Origin: Saprospiraceae bacterium
GTDB lineage: Bacteria; Bacteroidota; Bacteroidia; Chitinophagales; Saprospiraceae
DNA length: 64,000 nt
Assembly: GCA_958295895.1 (NCBI GenBank)
Contig: CATQHI010000009.1
Span: 62,001 to 126,000 of the forward strand
Reading direction: 5' to 3'
Shown here: in pieces, positions 45,975 to 57,505 of the stretch
Position numbering within the stretch: position 1 is the stretch's first letter
Layout: each line of letters starts with the position of its first letter
The notes under the pieces: model-generated
Told to the model about the DNA's origin: nothing
The model's input: only the letters and a program-made list of their open reading frames with translations
Databases searched by the model: none
Program-made: the position numbers and the translations under genes

Positions 45975-47751
45975 TTAGGGTCTCACAAAGCATCCATTAG
46001 GCAAAAGTCGACCGCCTTGAATCTGACTTAGGCTTGGGTTTTCCTCCAGTAGTCCCTTAAGTTTTTCAATGATAGTGAGCACGCCATCCAAGGGAAACTC
46101 ACTCATGAGGCGGGCCAGTTCCCGAGTGATCAATGGGGTAGAGATAGAGGTGCCGTAAACTATGTCTGTAGTATATACTGTACTCCCTGCTGGAGTGGCC
46201 CCTAGTTTTGGCGCTTCGGCGGCCGCGTAGGCAGCAAGGGTAACGGACTGAACCCCAAAGTTTGAGAAGGAGGCCAGACTGAGCGCATTGTTCTCATCCA
46301 CGTAGGAGGCTACTGTTATCAAATTAGGGAAGGTGTCTTGGCCGGCGTATGCGGCAGGCCACTGAGGCGCGTCATCAATATCCGTCTTTTCGTTGCCGGC
46401 GGAGGTAACCACGATGACACCCTGGTCATTGGCGTAGTCGATGGCGCACTGTAGGGCCAGGGGAGTTTCCTCGGTAGGAATCCCCCAACTTAGATTGATG
46501 ATGTCGGAGCCATTCTGTACGGCGGCGTAGATGGCCGTAATGGCCCCGAAGTAGGTGGCCTCCCCGTACCCGTTAAAGATCTTGTAGTGCACCAGGGTCA
46601 ACGGACGGCTGCCCCGGTAGTTGCTCACGATAGCTCCGGCTACCGCAGTCCCGTGACCGAGCTGATCGTTGGGGGAGAAGTCCCCATGGATGAAGTCATA
46701 GCCAAGCCCATCAGTCTGTACGAAGGGTGTACTGCTACCCCGGTAGGCATGTCGATCCCAAATTGCCGAGGAGAGTAGGGTGTCGGCCCCCGAGTCGATG
46801 ATAGCAATGACGATGTTGTCCCCACCGGACGTACTTGGCATAGCCACATCGGGGCGGAACTGCAGTGCTTCACAGGTAGCCGGCCCAACATACTGGGCGG
46901 GAAAAACTACCGTATCGGTGATCGTGTAGTACTGGCGTCCATCCGATACCGACTGCACGGTGGACAGGGGGCTGAGGCTACGGGGAGTGAGACGGATCAG
47001 GAAGTCTTCTTCTACGAAGTAGTTGATGGTGTCTTGTTTGATCTTCTCTCGAATTAACGGAGGCTCACTGTTTGGATCAATACCATAGGGTAGCTCTACA
47101 ACAACGAGTCCTCCAACACCGGGAAACGGTAGGGAATCAACGACTGTCAAGCCTGTTCGCGCGCCCCACGCCCCAACGAAGGCATTCGGATTACAACTAC
47201 CTGATGACCATTTCGTTGCGTACGCTCGCCATCGCAGTTCACTGCCACATTATTGCTTATGGTGCGCCGCTGTGGCTCCTGCTGGTAAGCTGTCAGTCTG
47301 ATCGTGTTGTCGGTAAAACTGGAAATCAACGGCGATTACGGCTAACGGATACCACCACGGCATCGAATTGACCTGCTGGAACCGAAAAATTAACCGAAGG
47401 ATAAAACGCCTTCGAAGACTGACAACTTAGCAACTCCTGAGGTGCCCCACCACCGTCAGAAATGCCGTACGCGCGGTAGTAGACCTCCTGACTCAGGTTT
47501 TCAAACTGAAGGAATACCGAACCAGATGTGGGAGCCGGTAGCCGGACTTGGTGCTCAAATAGCGGATCACCACAGGCTACCGTCGGTAGGTTGTAGTGAT
47601 TCTGGGTTATTCCTTTAGGTACCAAGATGAGGGGGGGAGGATTACACCTACCATCGGCATATGTCAGATCAGCATCGTTGCTACACCCATCACACCCAAG
47701 TACAAATAGAGAGATCAAAGCGATCAGGAGCAGGTAAGGCGATTGACACAT
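45975..47751 (-). pseudogene. S8 (subtilisin-like) peptidase lipoprotein B, about three frameshifts
   Basis: Predicted lipoprotein subtilase. The lipobox is LFVLGC (Cys20). An N-terminal beta domain (DGRCNPPPLIL ... VFLQFENLSQEVYYRAYGI) is followed by a propeptide-like part (LTVVDSLPFPGVGGLVVVELP ... NYFVEEDFLIRL) and a complete catalytic domain with IIDSGAD (Asp), LGHGTAVAGAI (His) and YGTSISTPLIT (Ser). Frame breaks lie near 47327, around 47180-47210 and near 47150, all outside the catalytic domain. It starts 84 bases from the divergent TPR-CHAT gene and reads toward its paralogue A. Confidence 0.8.
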
Positions 47752-47768
47752 AAACGAGGCGTTTCAAC

Positions 47769-47801
47769 TTTATGCTTGATGAAAAAGGTGTGTTACATTT
47801 G
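47769..47801 (+). promoter_or_regulatory. Candidate promoter of the TPR-CHAT gene
   Basis: TTTA (47769-47772), a 21-base spacer, and TACATTTG (47794-47801), a perfect TAnnTTTG box. Transcription would start about 28 bases before the TTG start codon at 47836. Confidence 0.5.
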
Positions 47802-47832
47802 AATTTATCTACCCAGTTAATCATCTATCAAA
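47800..47832 (-). promoter_or_regulatory. Candidate promoter of subtilase B, overlapping the opposite promoter
   Basis: On the minus strand TTTG (47832-47829), a 21-base spacer, and TAAATTCA (47807-47800). The two -7 boxes touch at 47800-47801, so the divergent promoters are back to back. Confidence 0.4.
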
Positions 47833-50592
47833 GTCTTGAAGATACTACTAAGCACCCTCTTCTTGTATCTGTGCGTCACAACGGGCTTCGGCCAACCGGA
47901 ATCAAGCCGTATCGAGCTTATGCAGTATGCACACACACTCTATACTGCCGACAGCCTTGAAAAAGCTTTAGTGGCCTATCAAAAAGTAGCTTACGCGAAA
48001 TTTGATGGAAGTCTGCTGGTGGATAGCCTAAGTGGATACGCCCTTCACCGCATGGGTGTCTGCGCATATTATCTTTCTAAGTCGGAAGATGCTAAGAGAT
48101 ACTATCAAGGTGCGATTGCAGTGAGGGACGTCGCTTTTGCGAAACCTCACAACGAGCAAGCGAAATCACGGGTTAATCTCGCTAGAGTTTTCATAGAACA
48201 AGGGGCTTTGGATAGTGCAGCCTACTATCTCCATGCTGCGATAGAGCGTTTAGAAGTAACTGCCCTGCCGGATTTTTCCCTTTACGAGACGGTTTTAACC
48301 GAGCTTATACAGGTAGCCTCTGGACTAGGAGATAGCCAAATGGCATTAGCTGCAGCTCGTCGTGCAAGGTTCATTTTTGAAAACTTTCATGGTTCGATAG
48401 CAGCTGACAAAGCAGCTATGATGTATTACGATATTAGTGTCTCACTTTTGTACCTCGACCAATTTGAACAATCTAAACTCCACGCGCTCGCAGCCCTAGA
48501 TATAAACCAAGGGTTAGGAGACAACCGCCGAGTTGGGCTTTGCTATCAATCTCTAGCGGCCATTGCTGAGCGATCAAATAATTTTCAGGATGCCATTCAG
48601 TATCTTCAACTTGCATTAGTGTTCACACTAACTGAGGATCAGCAGTCACTTAGCTACCTCCACCATTCATTAGCACGTAATCAACTTCACCTCGGCAACC
48701 TACCTGCCGCCGAAACCCACCTTCGCACCGCAGAAGCCAACGTCCCCCCCGGCGACCTTCTCCACTCTCACAACGCCAAACTACGGGCCCTACTACTGGC
48801 AGCCTCTGGCAAGCCAGCACCCGCCCTGAAGTTCTTCAATACCGCCGTCGCGCTTCTCGACAGCAGCGGTACCTACGAGGGTGACCTACTGGTCGTACAC
48901 CCGCCGGCAGTGATAGAAGCTAACCTTGACCTCCTTGCCCTTCACCTCACTGACCGCGCCGCTTTCCTAGCTGACCAGGGCCGCTACCGAGATGCACTAC
49001 GAGACTACGGAACCGTGCTCCAAATTCGCGAAAGGTTACGGCGCGACGTGAGTAGCGGGGGAAGTCGTGAACGCCTGAGTACCAACCTACGTCCACTACT
49101 TGACGATGCTATAGAGGTATGTCACAGACTCTATAAGCAGGGACAAGAAGAAATGGCCTGGCAAGCTCTCCAGTTCAGCGAATGGGCCCGGGCCTACGAC
49201 CTGCTACGGAGCTACCGTCGGGGCGGGGCTGCAAATGTAGAGATGGAACCGTGGAGCAAAATTGCTAAATTGGAACGCCAGGTTGTTATGGATTCAACGG
49301 TACAAACGGCCCTGTCAGATGCTCGCTTACGCCTTGACCGTTTAGTGCGGCGACAGGGCATTCACGACACCACCGCCCTTCAACCCTTGGACCATGATCG
49401 CTTACAGAACTATCTCAGCCAGCACCACGCCCGACTCCTCCTCTACCACCTCACCGACAGCAGCGCCTACCGCTTCGCACTAGCCGAAGACGGACAGCTC
49501 GCCCTCGAACGGCTCCCCGTCGTCGGAGCCGAACTGACCGAGGCCGTGATCCAGTGGCGTACGGACATTGCTGAGTCCGCCTACCGCCGCAAGTCAATGC
49601 GTAATGGGCAAGATCAGGAAGCGCTGGACCGATCCTACCTAACCGATGGACAACAACTAGCGGCCAAGCTCGACCTACGGGCCGGGGCCTTGCCTACGAT
49701 CCTCATTCCCGACGGTATTCTGCACGCGCTACCCTTCGCGGCCCTTCCCCTGGGGCAAGCCACTGCGCATACCCTTCACTACGATAGTATAGATTACCTA
49801 GGGGACCATGCGCCCCTAAGCTTCGGCTACTCTATCGCTACCCTACTAGCGCAGGAGGAACCCCGTCCCGATACCTATTCGCTCGATTTATTAGCCTTCG
49901 CACCTGCGTTCGCGCCCAATACCCTGCCTTTGCTACCGCTAAGTCACGAGGAAGCAGCTGCCGTATGCGATCACTATACCAGTCACGAATTACTGGTGGA
50001 CGGGCAGGCCAACCGGACCAACTTCACTACCCGGCGCCCGCTGCCCGCATCCTACACCTCTCCACCCACGGCTCGGCTGACCTGGAAAACCCCAACCTCA
50101 GCTACGTCGCCTTCACCCAGACCGGCGGCCCCAGTGACCCCGACGAACGCCTCTACTACAACGAGCTCTCCGCCCTGCACCTGCCGGCCGAGCTGGTGGT
50201 GCTGTCGGCCTGCGAAACCAGCATCGGCAAGCCCGTGCCCGGAGAAACCGTCGCCAGTCTGGCCACCGCCTTTGCCGCCGCCGGGGCCCACTCCACCCTC
50301 ACTACGCTGTGGCAGGTCGACGAGCGGGCCACGCTGGAACTCGTGCGGCACTTTTACGACCGGCTGGCGCAGGGCGGCGGGCGGCAGGAGGCGCTGTACT
50401 ACGCCCAGCAGCGGTTGCGGCACTCGGCCGATTATGCGCATCCGTACTACTGGGCGGGCCTGGCGCTGCACGGGAGTATCGGTCCCCTTTCGACCAGCTC
50501 TGCACCGGCGGCCCCGCCCTACTGGTTGCCCGTTGCTGTACTGCTGGTGGCGGCGGGAATCGGTTTAGCTTTGCGGGCCAAACGAAATAGCC

Positions 50593-52089
<1,497 letters not shown>

Positions 52090-52093
<4 letters not shown>

Positions 52094-52868
52094 ACAGCCG
52101 CCACCTTCCGATGATGCCGCTGGTAGGCGTACATGGCCGCGCCCACCGTGCCGGCTGTGTTGCGCATTTCGGCGGGCTTGACCTCGCAGCTGCACTTGAG
52201 GTACTTCTTGTAGTCGAGGAAGTACTTGCTACCCGCCGCCGCCGAGGATGATGAGGTCGGGGTTGAGGATGGAATCGACGTGGGTGAGGTACTTATTGAG
52301 GCGCTTGCCGAAGGTCTTCCAGTCCATGTTGTTGTCCTTACGGACCTTATTGGACACGAACTTCTCGGCAATGATGTCCATGCCCTTGAGGTAGAGCTGG
52401 CCGAGCTCGAAATTGGGAATGAGCTCACCGTCGAGGAACATGGCTCCACCCAGGCCGGTGCCGATGGTGATCATGACCACGGTGCCCTCCTCCTTGTGGG
52501 AGCGGCCGGTGCCGAAGTGCATGGTGGCGATGCCGGCGGCGTCGGCATCGTTGAGGGCGTAGATGGATACGTCGCGCAGGCGGCCGAAGGTTTCGGAGAT
52601 GCTGGTGCCGATCCAGGCCTTGTCGATGTTGGAGGCGCTACCGGCTACGTTGCGGGTGCACCACCGCGGGGAAGCCGACGCCGACTACGCCGGTATAGTC
52701 GAAGTGGTCGATCAGACTACGAAAGGTATAGGCCATGGCTGCCGGGGTGCGCTGGGGGGTATCGAAGCGAAAGCGCTCGGTGAGCATGGTACCGGTCGTT
52801 ACGTCGACCAGTCCGCCCTTGAATCCGGTAGCGCCTACGTCTACGCCGAGAATGGTGGTTTCCTGCAT
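52090..52868 (-). pseudogene. ROK-family glucokinase (polyphosphate-glucokinase type), two frameshifts
   Basis: Predicted sugar kinase. Opens TTILGVDVGATGFKGGLVDV (phosphate-1 loop), continues NIDKAWIGTSI, YALNDADAAGIATMHFG (with the sugar-binding and catalytic ND pair), VVMITIGTGLGGAMFLDGELIPN and LIILGGG. It lacks the zinc-binding CxCGxxGC motif of glucokinase/NagC ROK proteins, as in polyphosphate glucokinases (family knowledge). Breaks near 52650-52665 and near 52230. Phosphate donor cannot be fixed from sequence. Convergent with cysS, overlapping stop codons. Confidence 0.8.
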
Positions 52869-52922
52869 GCCGCTGTATTCATCCTTGAGCGGTGAAGATA
52901 GTAAAACGGCGGACGCATGCCC

Positions 52923-53801
52923 CTAGCGCACCAGGGTGATCTTCATGGTCACGTCCTCCTTCGGCCGGTCGGCGGCCCCGGTAGCGGTGGCGGCGATCTT
53001 GTCGATCACGTCCAGGCCCTCGATCACCTGCCCGAATACGGTGTACTGCTGGTCGAGGAAGGGGACGCCGCCGTTCTTCAGGTACGCCTCACGCACATCG
53101 CTGGGGTAGCGCACACCGGTTTGTCCCTTCCTGGCGGTTGAGCTCGGCCTCGGTGACGGGCCGGCCGTGCACGATGTAGAACTGGGAGCCGCTGCTGGCC
53201 TTTTCCGGATTGTTAGTGCGGGCGGCGGCCAGGGCACCCTTGATGTGGGCCAGGGAGGGGTCGAACTCGGCGGGCACCTGGTAGCCGGGGCCACCGCTAC
53301 CGAGGCGGGCGCTCGGGGAGGCTCCCTTGCTATCGGGGTCACCGCCCTGGATCAATGAAGCCGTCGATGACACGGTGGAAAAGGAGGCTATCGTAAAAGT
53401 TCTCCTCGACCAGTTTGACGAAGTTGTCCTGGTGCTGGGGGGTAAGGTTAGAGAGGCGTGCGAGCATGTCGCCCTGGGGGCGTCTCGATGCGTACGAGGC
53501 ATTCGGTGGGTGGGGTCACGTTGATGGTTTGGGTGGTCGTTTTGGAGCGGCCCTTCTCGTCGGTGGCGGTGAGGCTACGGGGTAGTCGCCGGATTTGTAG
53601 TAGCGCACCTGGGGCTCGGCCTCGGTGCTGGTCTGTCCGTTGCCGAAGTCCCACTCATAGCGCACGGCCCGCTCCGAGGCGCTTGCGGAAGCGCACGGTA
53701 TCGGCGGCGGCTACCGTGGCGGTCTCGGGGGAGAAGCTGGCGACAGGCCGGGCGCAGTAGCTGAGGGATAGGGCGAGTAGGAGAAGAAAAAACGGGCGCA
53801 T
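52923..53801 (-). pseudogene. PKD domain plus cyclophilin-type peptidyl-prolyl isomerase lipoprotein, several frameshifts
   Basis: Predicted periplasmic folding catalyst. From ATG 53799-53801, the reconstructed protein has a lipoprotein-like signal (MRPFFLLLLALSLSYC), a PKD-type beta domain (YEWDFGNGQTS ... KTTTQTINVTPP) and a cyclophilin domain (DNFVKLVEENFYDSLLFHRV, IQGGDPDSKGASPS, GSQFYIVHG, YTVFGQVIEGLDVIDKIAA). Several one-base breaks are needed, the clearest near 53690, 53590, 53475, 53355 and 53130. This is the most damaged gene in the window. It is followed upstream by the 53810 gene on the same strand, 8 bases apart. Confidence 0.75.
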
Positions 53802-53809
53802 GATGGCAG

Positions 53810-54199
53810 CTATTTGCTTAGGAAGTACTCGAGCAGTACATCGCGTTCCTTGCTCAGGCCGTAGTTAGGCACGTCGCGGCCCGAGCGCTGGTACCAGTAG
53901 CGGGCGTTGGCCTCGTCGCCCTCGATGCGGTGCAGGTAGGCGTGTACCCAGGCCTTGTCCTGTCCGCTGGCGGTGTCGATGAGCTTGTGGGCGCGCTCCC
54001 AGTGGTTGTTGCTGATCCACCAGAGGGAGGCTAGCTCTAGGCCGAAGGACGCGGGCGGCGTGGCTTCGGTCAGCGAAGCATCGAATTCCTGGCGGGTCAA
54101 GGGGTCGGAGTTGGGGAATAGGTGAAGGGGGTGGGCGAAGATAGGCCTTAAATTTGTCTCGCCTGCGAGGAAACGGCTGTGGCCTGAGGCATTAAACAT
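53810..54199 (-). CDS. Conserved hypothetical protein
   Basis: Unknown function; 129 residues, no signal peptide. The conserved-looking core begins LTRQEFDASL near residue 36 and contains LASLWWISNNHWERAHKLID, DKAWVHAYLHRIEGDEANARYWYQRSGR and a short tail. The tryptophan/histidine-rich helices suggest a small soluble TPR-like protein. The start at 54199 is the only ATG, but the first 30 residues look unlike the core, so a non-ATG start further in is possible. Frame intact, marking the right edge of the indel-rich zone. Confidence 0.6.
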   Translation of the reverse strand: MFNASGHSRFLAGETNLRPIFAHPLHLFPNSDPLTRQEFDASLTEATPPASFGLELASLWWISNNHWERAHKLIDTASGQDKAWVHAYLHRIEGDEANARYWYQRSGRDVPNYGLSKERDVLLEYFLSK

Positions 54200-54225
54200 C
54201 TTCCTGCGTAGGGCAATTTACTTCC

Positions 54226-56088
54226 ATGTACGAAATTGGAGGCCTGATCATCATCGGCGTCGTAGCCCAGTGGATCGCCTGGCGGCTGCGGGTACCGGCC
54301 ATTCTTCCGCTCATTCTGGCGGGCATTCTTATCGGACCGGGCTGGGAGTGGTACAGCGGGCACCGGCTGGTGAACCCGCGCTTCGATAGCGAGGCGGGTA
54401 CCGGGCTCTTTCCGGGTAACCTGCTGTATAGCTTCGTCTCGCTCTCCATCGGTCTGATCCTCTTCGAGGGCGGACTGACGCTGCGGCTGCGGGAGATCCG
54501 GGGACTGGCCGACAGCATTTTTCGTCTCACGACCTACGGGGCCTTTACCACTACGGTGGTGGCAGGACTGGCCGCTCACTTCGTGATGGGCCTCAACTGG
54601 CAGATCGCCTTTCTCTTTTCTACCCTCATTGTCGTGACCGGACCTACGGTGATCGCGCCCATCATGCGGCAGATCAACGTAAAGCGGCAGGTGGCCACGG
54701 TGCTGAAGTGGGAGAGCATCGTGATCGACCCGGTGGGGGCCTTTCTGGCCGTGCTGTTTTACAACTTCATCGTAGCCTACTACGACCCCGCCGCCACGGT
54801 GTACGAGGCATTGATCAAGTTCGTGCAGTCGGGCCTGGTGGGCATCGGACTGGGCTTCGTCATGGGCCACGTCCTTTACTTTCTGATCAGTCGGTTGTAC
54901 ATCCCGAAGTTCCTGCTCAACATCTTTACGCTGGGGGCCGTGGTGGGAGCCTTTCTGGTCTCGGACGCGATCGCCCACGAGAGCGGGCTGCTCACCACGG
55001 TGGTCATGGGGGCCTACCTGGCCAACCGCGAGGTGCCCTACCTGCACGACATTCTGGACTTCAAGGAGAGTCTGACGCTGCTGCTCATCTCGCTGCTCTT
55101 CATCCTGCTGTCGGCCAATATGACCGTCGACCAAATCACGCTGGTGCTGACGCAGGAGAGCCTGGTCGTTTTCCTGATCGTAGTGGTCGTAGCCCGGCCG
55201 CTGGGGGTATTCTGGAGCCTGCGTAGCTCGGAGCTTACGTGGCAGGATAAGGCCTTTATCAGCTGGGTGGGGCCGCGGGGTATTGTAGCGGCGGGCGTAG
55301 CCTCGCTCTTTGGTATCGAACTGGCGAAGGAAGGAATCGCGGATGCGGAGTACATCACCCCCCTGGTCTTTCTCATCGTGCTCGGTACGGTGCTGCTAAA
55401 TGCTACCCTGGCCGGCCTGATCGCCCGTAAGCTCAAGGTGAGCCTACCGAAGGGCAGCGGGGTACTCATTTTTGGTGCCTCGGAAGGAGCGAGGCAGTTA
55501 GCGGATTCTCTACAGGAAAGTGGCCGCGACGTTACCCTCATCACCCCCAATCGGGCGGTGGCCGATGTCGCCGAGGAGAAAAACCTCACCGCTGTCACCG
55601 TACCCATCGACAGCGAGGAGCTCGATAGCCACGTGGATATGACCGACATCGGCTACATCCTGGCCCTCACCGGCAGCGACGAGGACAACTTCTACCTGCT
55701 CAACACCTACCGCAGCCGCGAGGGTATCCGGGGCGCTTACCGACTGGTGACCCGCAAGGAGATCCAATCCCAGCGTTTCGCCCCCGACGCACTATTTGGC
55801 CACTACGCCAGTTACCTGCTCTTCAACCGCGCGGCGCGCACTCACGGAGAGGTGAACGCAGTAGAACTCACGGACCCGCAACAAATCACCCCCCTCCTGG
55901 AGCGACTCCGCGAGGCTAAGGCTGTGCCCCTCTACCTACGCTGCGCGGAGTACGGAGAGATCACTTTTATCACGGCGGATGAAGGACCGCTCTCGGTCAC
56001 GGCGGGCGATTCGCTTTACTACATCGGTGAGCCGTTGGCAGAGGACGCGGAGGAGGCACTGGATGCTCTGGAAGCGTCCAACGCCTGA
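54226..56088 (+). CDS. Cation:proton antiporter (CPA type) with cytosolic nucleotide-binding domain
   Basis: Predicted inner-membrane Na+ or K+/H+ antiporter, 620 residues. About 12-13 helices cover residues 1-400, with IGLILFEGGLTLRLREIRG, FSTLIVVTGPTVIAPIMRQI, KWESIVIDPVGAFLAVL (with the transport Asp) and WVGPRGIVAAGVASLFGIELA. The C-terminal part (from about 410) begins VLIFGASEGARQLADSLQESGRDVTLIT, an RCK/TrkA-N-like fold, then a TrkA-C-like tail, suggesting gating by a nucleotide. Ion selectivity cannot be read. Divergent from the 53810 gene. Confidence 0.9.
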   Translation: MYEIGGLIIIGVVAQWIAWRLRVPAILPLILAGILIGPGWEWYSGHRLVNPRFDSEAGTGLFPGNLLYSFVSLSIGLILFEGGLTLRLREIRGLADSIFRLTTYGAFTTTVVAGLAAHFVMGLNWQIAFLFSTLIVVTGPTVIAPIMRQINVKRQVATVLKWESIVIDPVGAFLAVLFYNFIVAYYDPAATVYEALIKFVQSGLVGIGLGFVMGHVLYFLISRLYIPKFLLNIFTLGAVVGAFLVSDAIAHESGLLTTVVMGAYLANREVPYLHDILDFKESLTLLLISLLFILLSANMTVDQITLVLTQESLVVFLIVVVVARPLGVFWSLRSSELTWQDKAFISWVGPRGIVAAGVASLFGIELAKEGIADAEYITPLVFLIVLGTVLLNATLAGLIARKLKVSLPKGSGVLIFGASEGARQLADSLQESGRDVTLITPNRAVADVAEEKNLTAVTVPIDSEELDSHVDMTDIGYILALTGSDEDNFYLLNTYRSREGIRGAYRLVTRKEIQSQRFAPDALFGHYASYLLFNRAARTHGEVNAVELTDPQQITPLLERLREAKAVPLYLRCAEYGEITFITADEGPLSVTAGDSLYYIGEPLAEDAEEALDALEASNA

Positions 56089-56095
56089 TCCCGGA

Positions 56096-57418
56096 CTAAT
56101 CCAGCAGCCGCTCCAGCTTATTTCCCCTGCTGCCCTTCACAAACACCCGTCTACCCGACCAGTCCTGCTGCCAGAACCACTCGGCCAGTTGCCGGCTGTC
56201 GTCAAAGTAAGGGCGCTCGAACTCCCGGGCCACCACCTCCATTTCTTTACCCACCAGGAGCACCGTGCGCGCCACCTGCCCCGCCCGGAGCACCACCCGG
56301 CGGTGGGCGGCGGGGGATTCTTCGCCGAGCTCCAGCATCTCCCCTAGGATGACGATGCTTTCCAGCGGCCTGTTGGTAGCGGCGAAGCCCCGTAGTGCGG
56401 CCAGCACACTAGTTGGGTTAGCATTGTACGCGTCCCAGTAAAAGGACACGCCCCGGTGGTCCAGCAGCTGGCTGCGGTGATTCTGCGGCCGGTAGTCGCG
56501 TAGCCCATTGATGATACCTACTCCGCTCACCTTAAAGTACTTCCCCACCCCCACGGCCGCCTTCACGTTCTGCAGGTTGTGTTGCCCGCTCAGCTGGGTA
56601 GTGGCAGAAACTAGGGCCCGCTGCTCGTCCAGAAAGGCTACCCGCACGGTGGGGTGCACGGCCAGGGTACCAATCTCCATGCCGGGCACCAGCGGGGAGG
56701 GCGAGTCACTGCTGAAGTACGGGATCACCCGCTCCACCCGCTGCACCATTTCCGGTAGGTAGGGCTCGTCGCGGTTCACGAAGGCTACCCCACCGTGGGC
56801 CGCCAGGAAGTCGTACAACTCTCCCTTCCCCTTGCGCACCCCCGCGATGCCCCCGAAGCCCTCCAGGTGGGCCTCCCCGATATTGGTGATCACTCCGTGG
56901 GTGGGCCGACCGATTGCGCAGAGCTCGGCGATCTCCCCCTGGTGGTTGGCCCCCATTTCCAGAATCAGGAACTCGGTGGCATCCGGCATACCCAGGATCG
57001 TCAGCGGCAGACCGATGTGGTTGTTGTAGTTGCCGGGGGTGGCATGGACGCTGTACTGCTGGGACATCACCGCAGCGATGAGCTCCTTGGTAGTTGTCTT
57101 TCCGTTACTGCCCGTAATGGCCAGCACCGGCATGCGGTACTCGCTGCGGTGGCGGGTGGCGAGCTGCTGGAGGCTACGTAGGCTATCGGCTACCAGAAGG
57201 TAGCGTGCATCCCCCGCGACTACTACCTCCGGTGCATCCACCACGGCGTAGGCGGCCCCGGCCTCCAGGGCGGCGGCGGCGTACTGGTTGCCGTCCGTCG
57301 CGCCCCGTAGGGCAAAGAAGATACTTCCCTTGCGCACCCGCCGGCTATCGATCTGCACGTCGCGCCGCTCCAGGTAGTAAGCGTAGAGGTCTTCGGGGGC
57401 TACGTAGGCTGACTCCAT
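56096..57418 (-). CDS. murF: UDP-N-acetylmuramoyl-tripeptide--D-alanyl-D-alanine ligase MurF
   Basis: Cytoplasmic Mur ligase adding D-Ala-D-Ala to the peptidoglycan precursor. The 440-residue protein has the substrate-binding VQIDSRRVRKGSIFFALRG, the P-loop ITGSNGKTTTKELI near residues 100-113, ILEMGANHQGEI near 146-158, TNIGEAHLEGFG near 170 and YWDAYNANPTS near 310. Normal length and order. It stands alone, away from a dcw cluster, which is common in Bacteroidota. 3' end faces the antiporter gene. Confidence 0.95.
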   Translation of the reverse strand: MESAYVAPEDLYAYYLERRDVQIDSRRVRKGSIFFALRGATDGNQYAAAALEAGAAYAVVDAPEVVVAGDARYLLVADSLRSLQQLATRHRSEYRMPVLAITGSNGKTTTKELIAAVMSQQYSVHATPGNYNNHIGLPLTILGMPDATEFLILEMGANHQGEIAELCAIGRPTHGVITNIGEAHLEGFGGIAGVRKGKGELYDFLAAHGGVAFVNRDEPYLPEMVQRVERVIPYFSSDSPSPLVPGMEIGTLAVHPTVRVAFLDEQRALVSATTQLSGQHNLQNVKAAVGVGKYFKVSGVGIINGLRDYRPQNHRSQLLDHRGVSFYWDAYNANPTSVLAALRGFAATNRPLESIVILGEMLELGEESPAAHRRVVLRAGQVARTVLLVGKEMEVVAREFERPYFDDSRQLAEWFWQQDWSGRRVFVKGSRGNKLERLLD

Positions 57419-57454
57419 GGCGCAAAGCTATTCGAGGGGTAACGAAAACAAAAC

Positions 57455-57478
57455 GCCCCGCCTGAAACCAGACGGGGC
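57455..57478 (-). terminator. Terminator of gldJ
   Basis: GCCCCGCCTG (57455-57464) and CAGACGGGGC (57469-57478) form a stem (one G-T pair) with a 4-base loop; on the minus strand the T-rich tract TTTTGTTTTCGTT follows. It lies 28 bases past the gldJ stop. Confidence 0.85.
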
Positions 57479-57505
57479 ATTTGTTAACACAGTGGGGTTT
57501 GTCAC

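Noticed and set aside
54148-55134. Long open frame antisense to the antiporter gene (328 codons)
   Set aside because: Shadow of the antiporter coding strand; His/Gln/Arg-rich with no recognisable fold.
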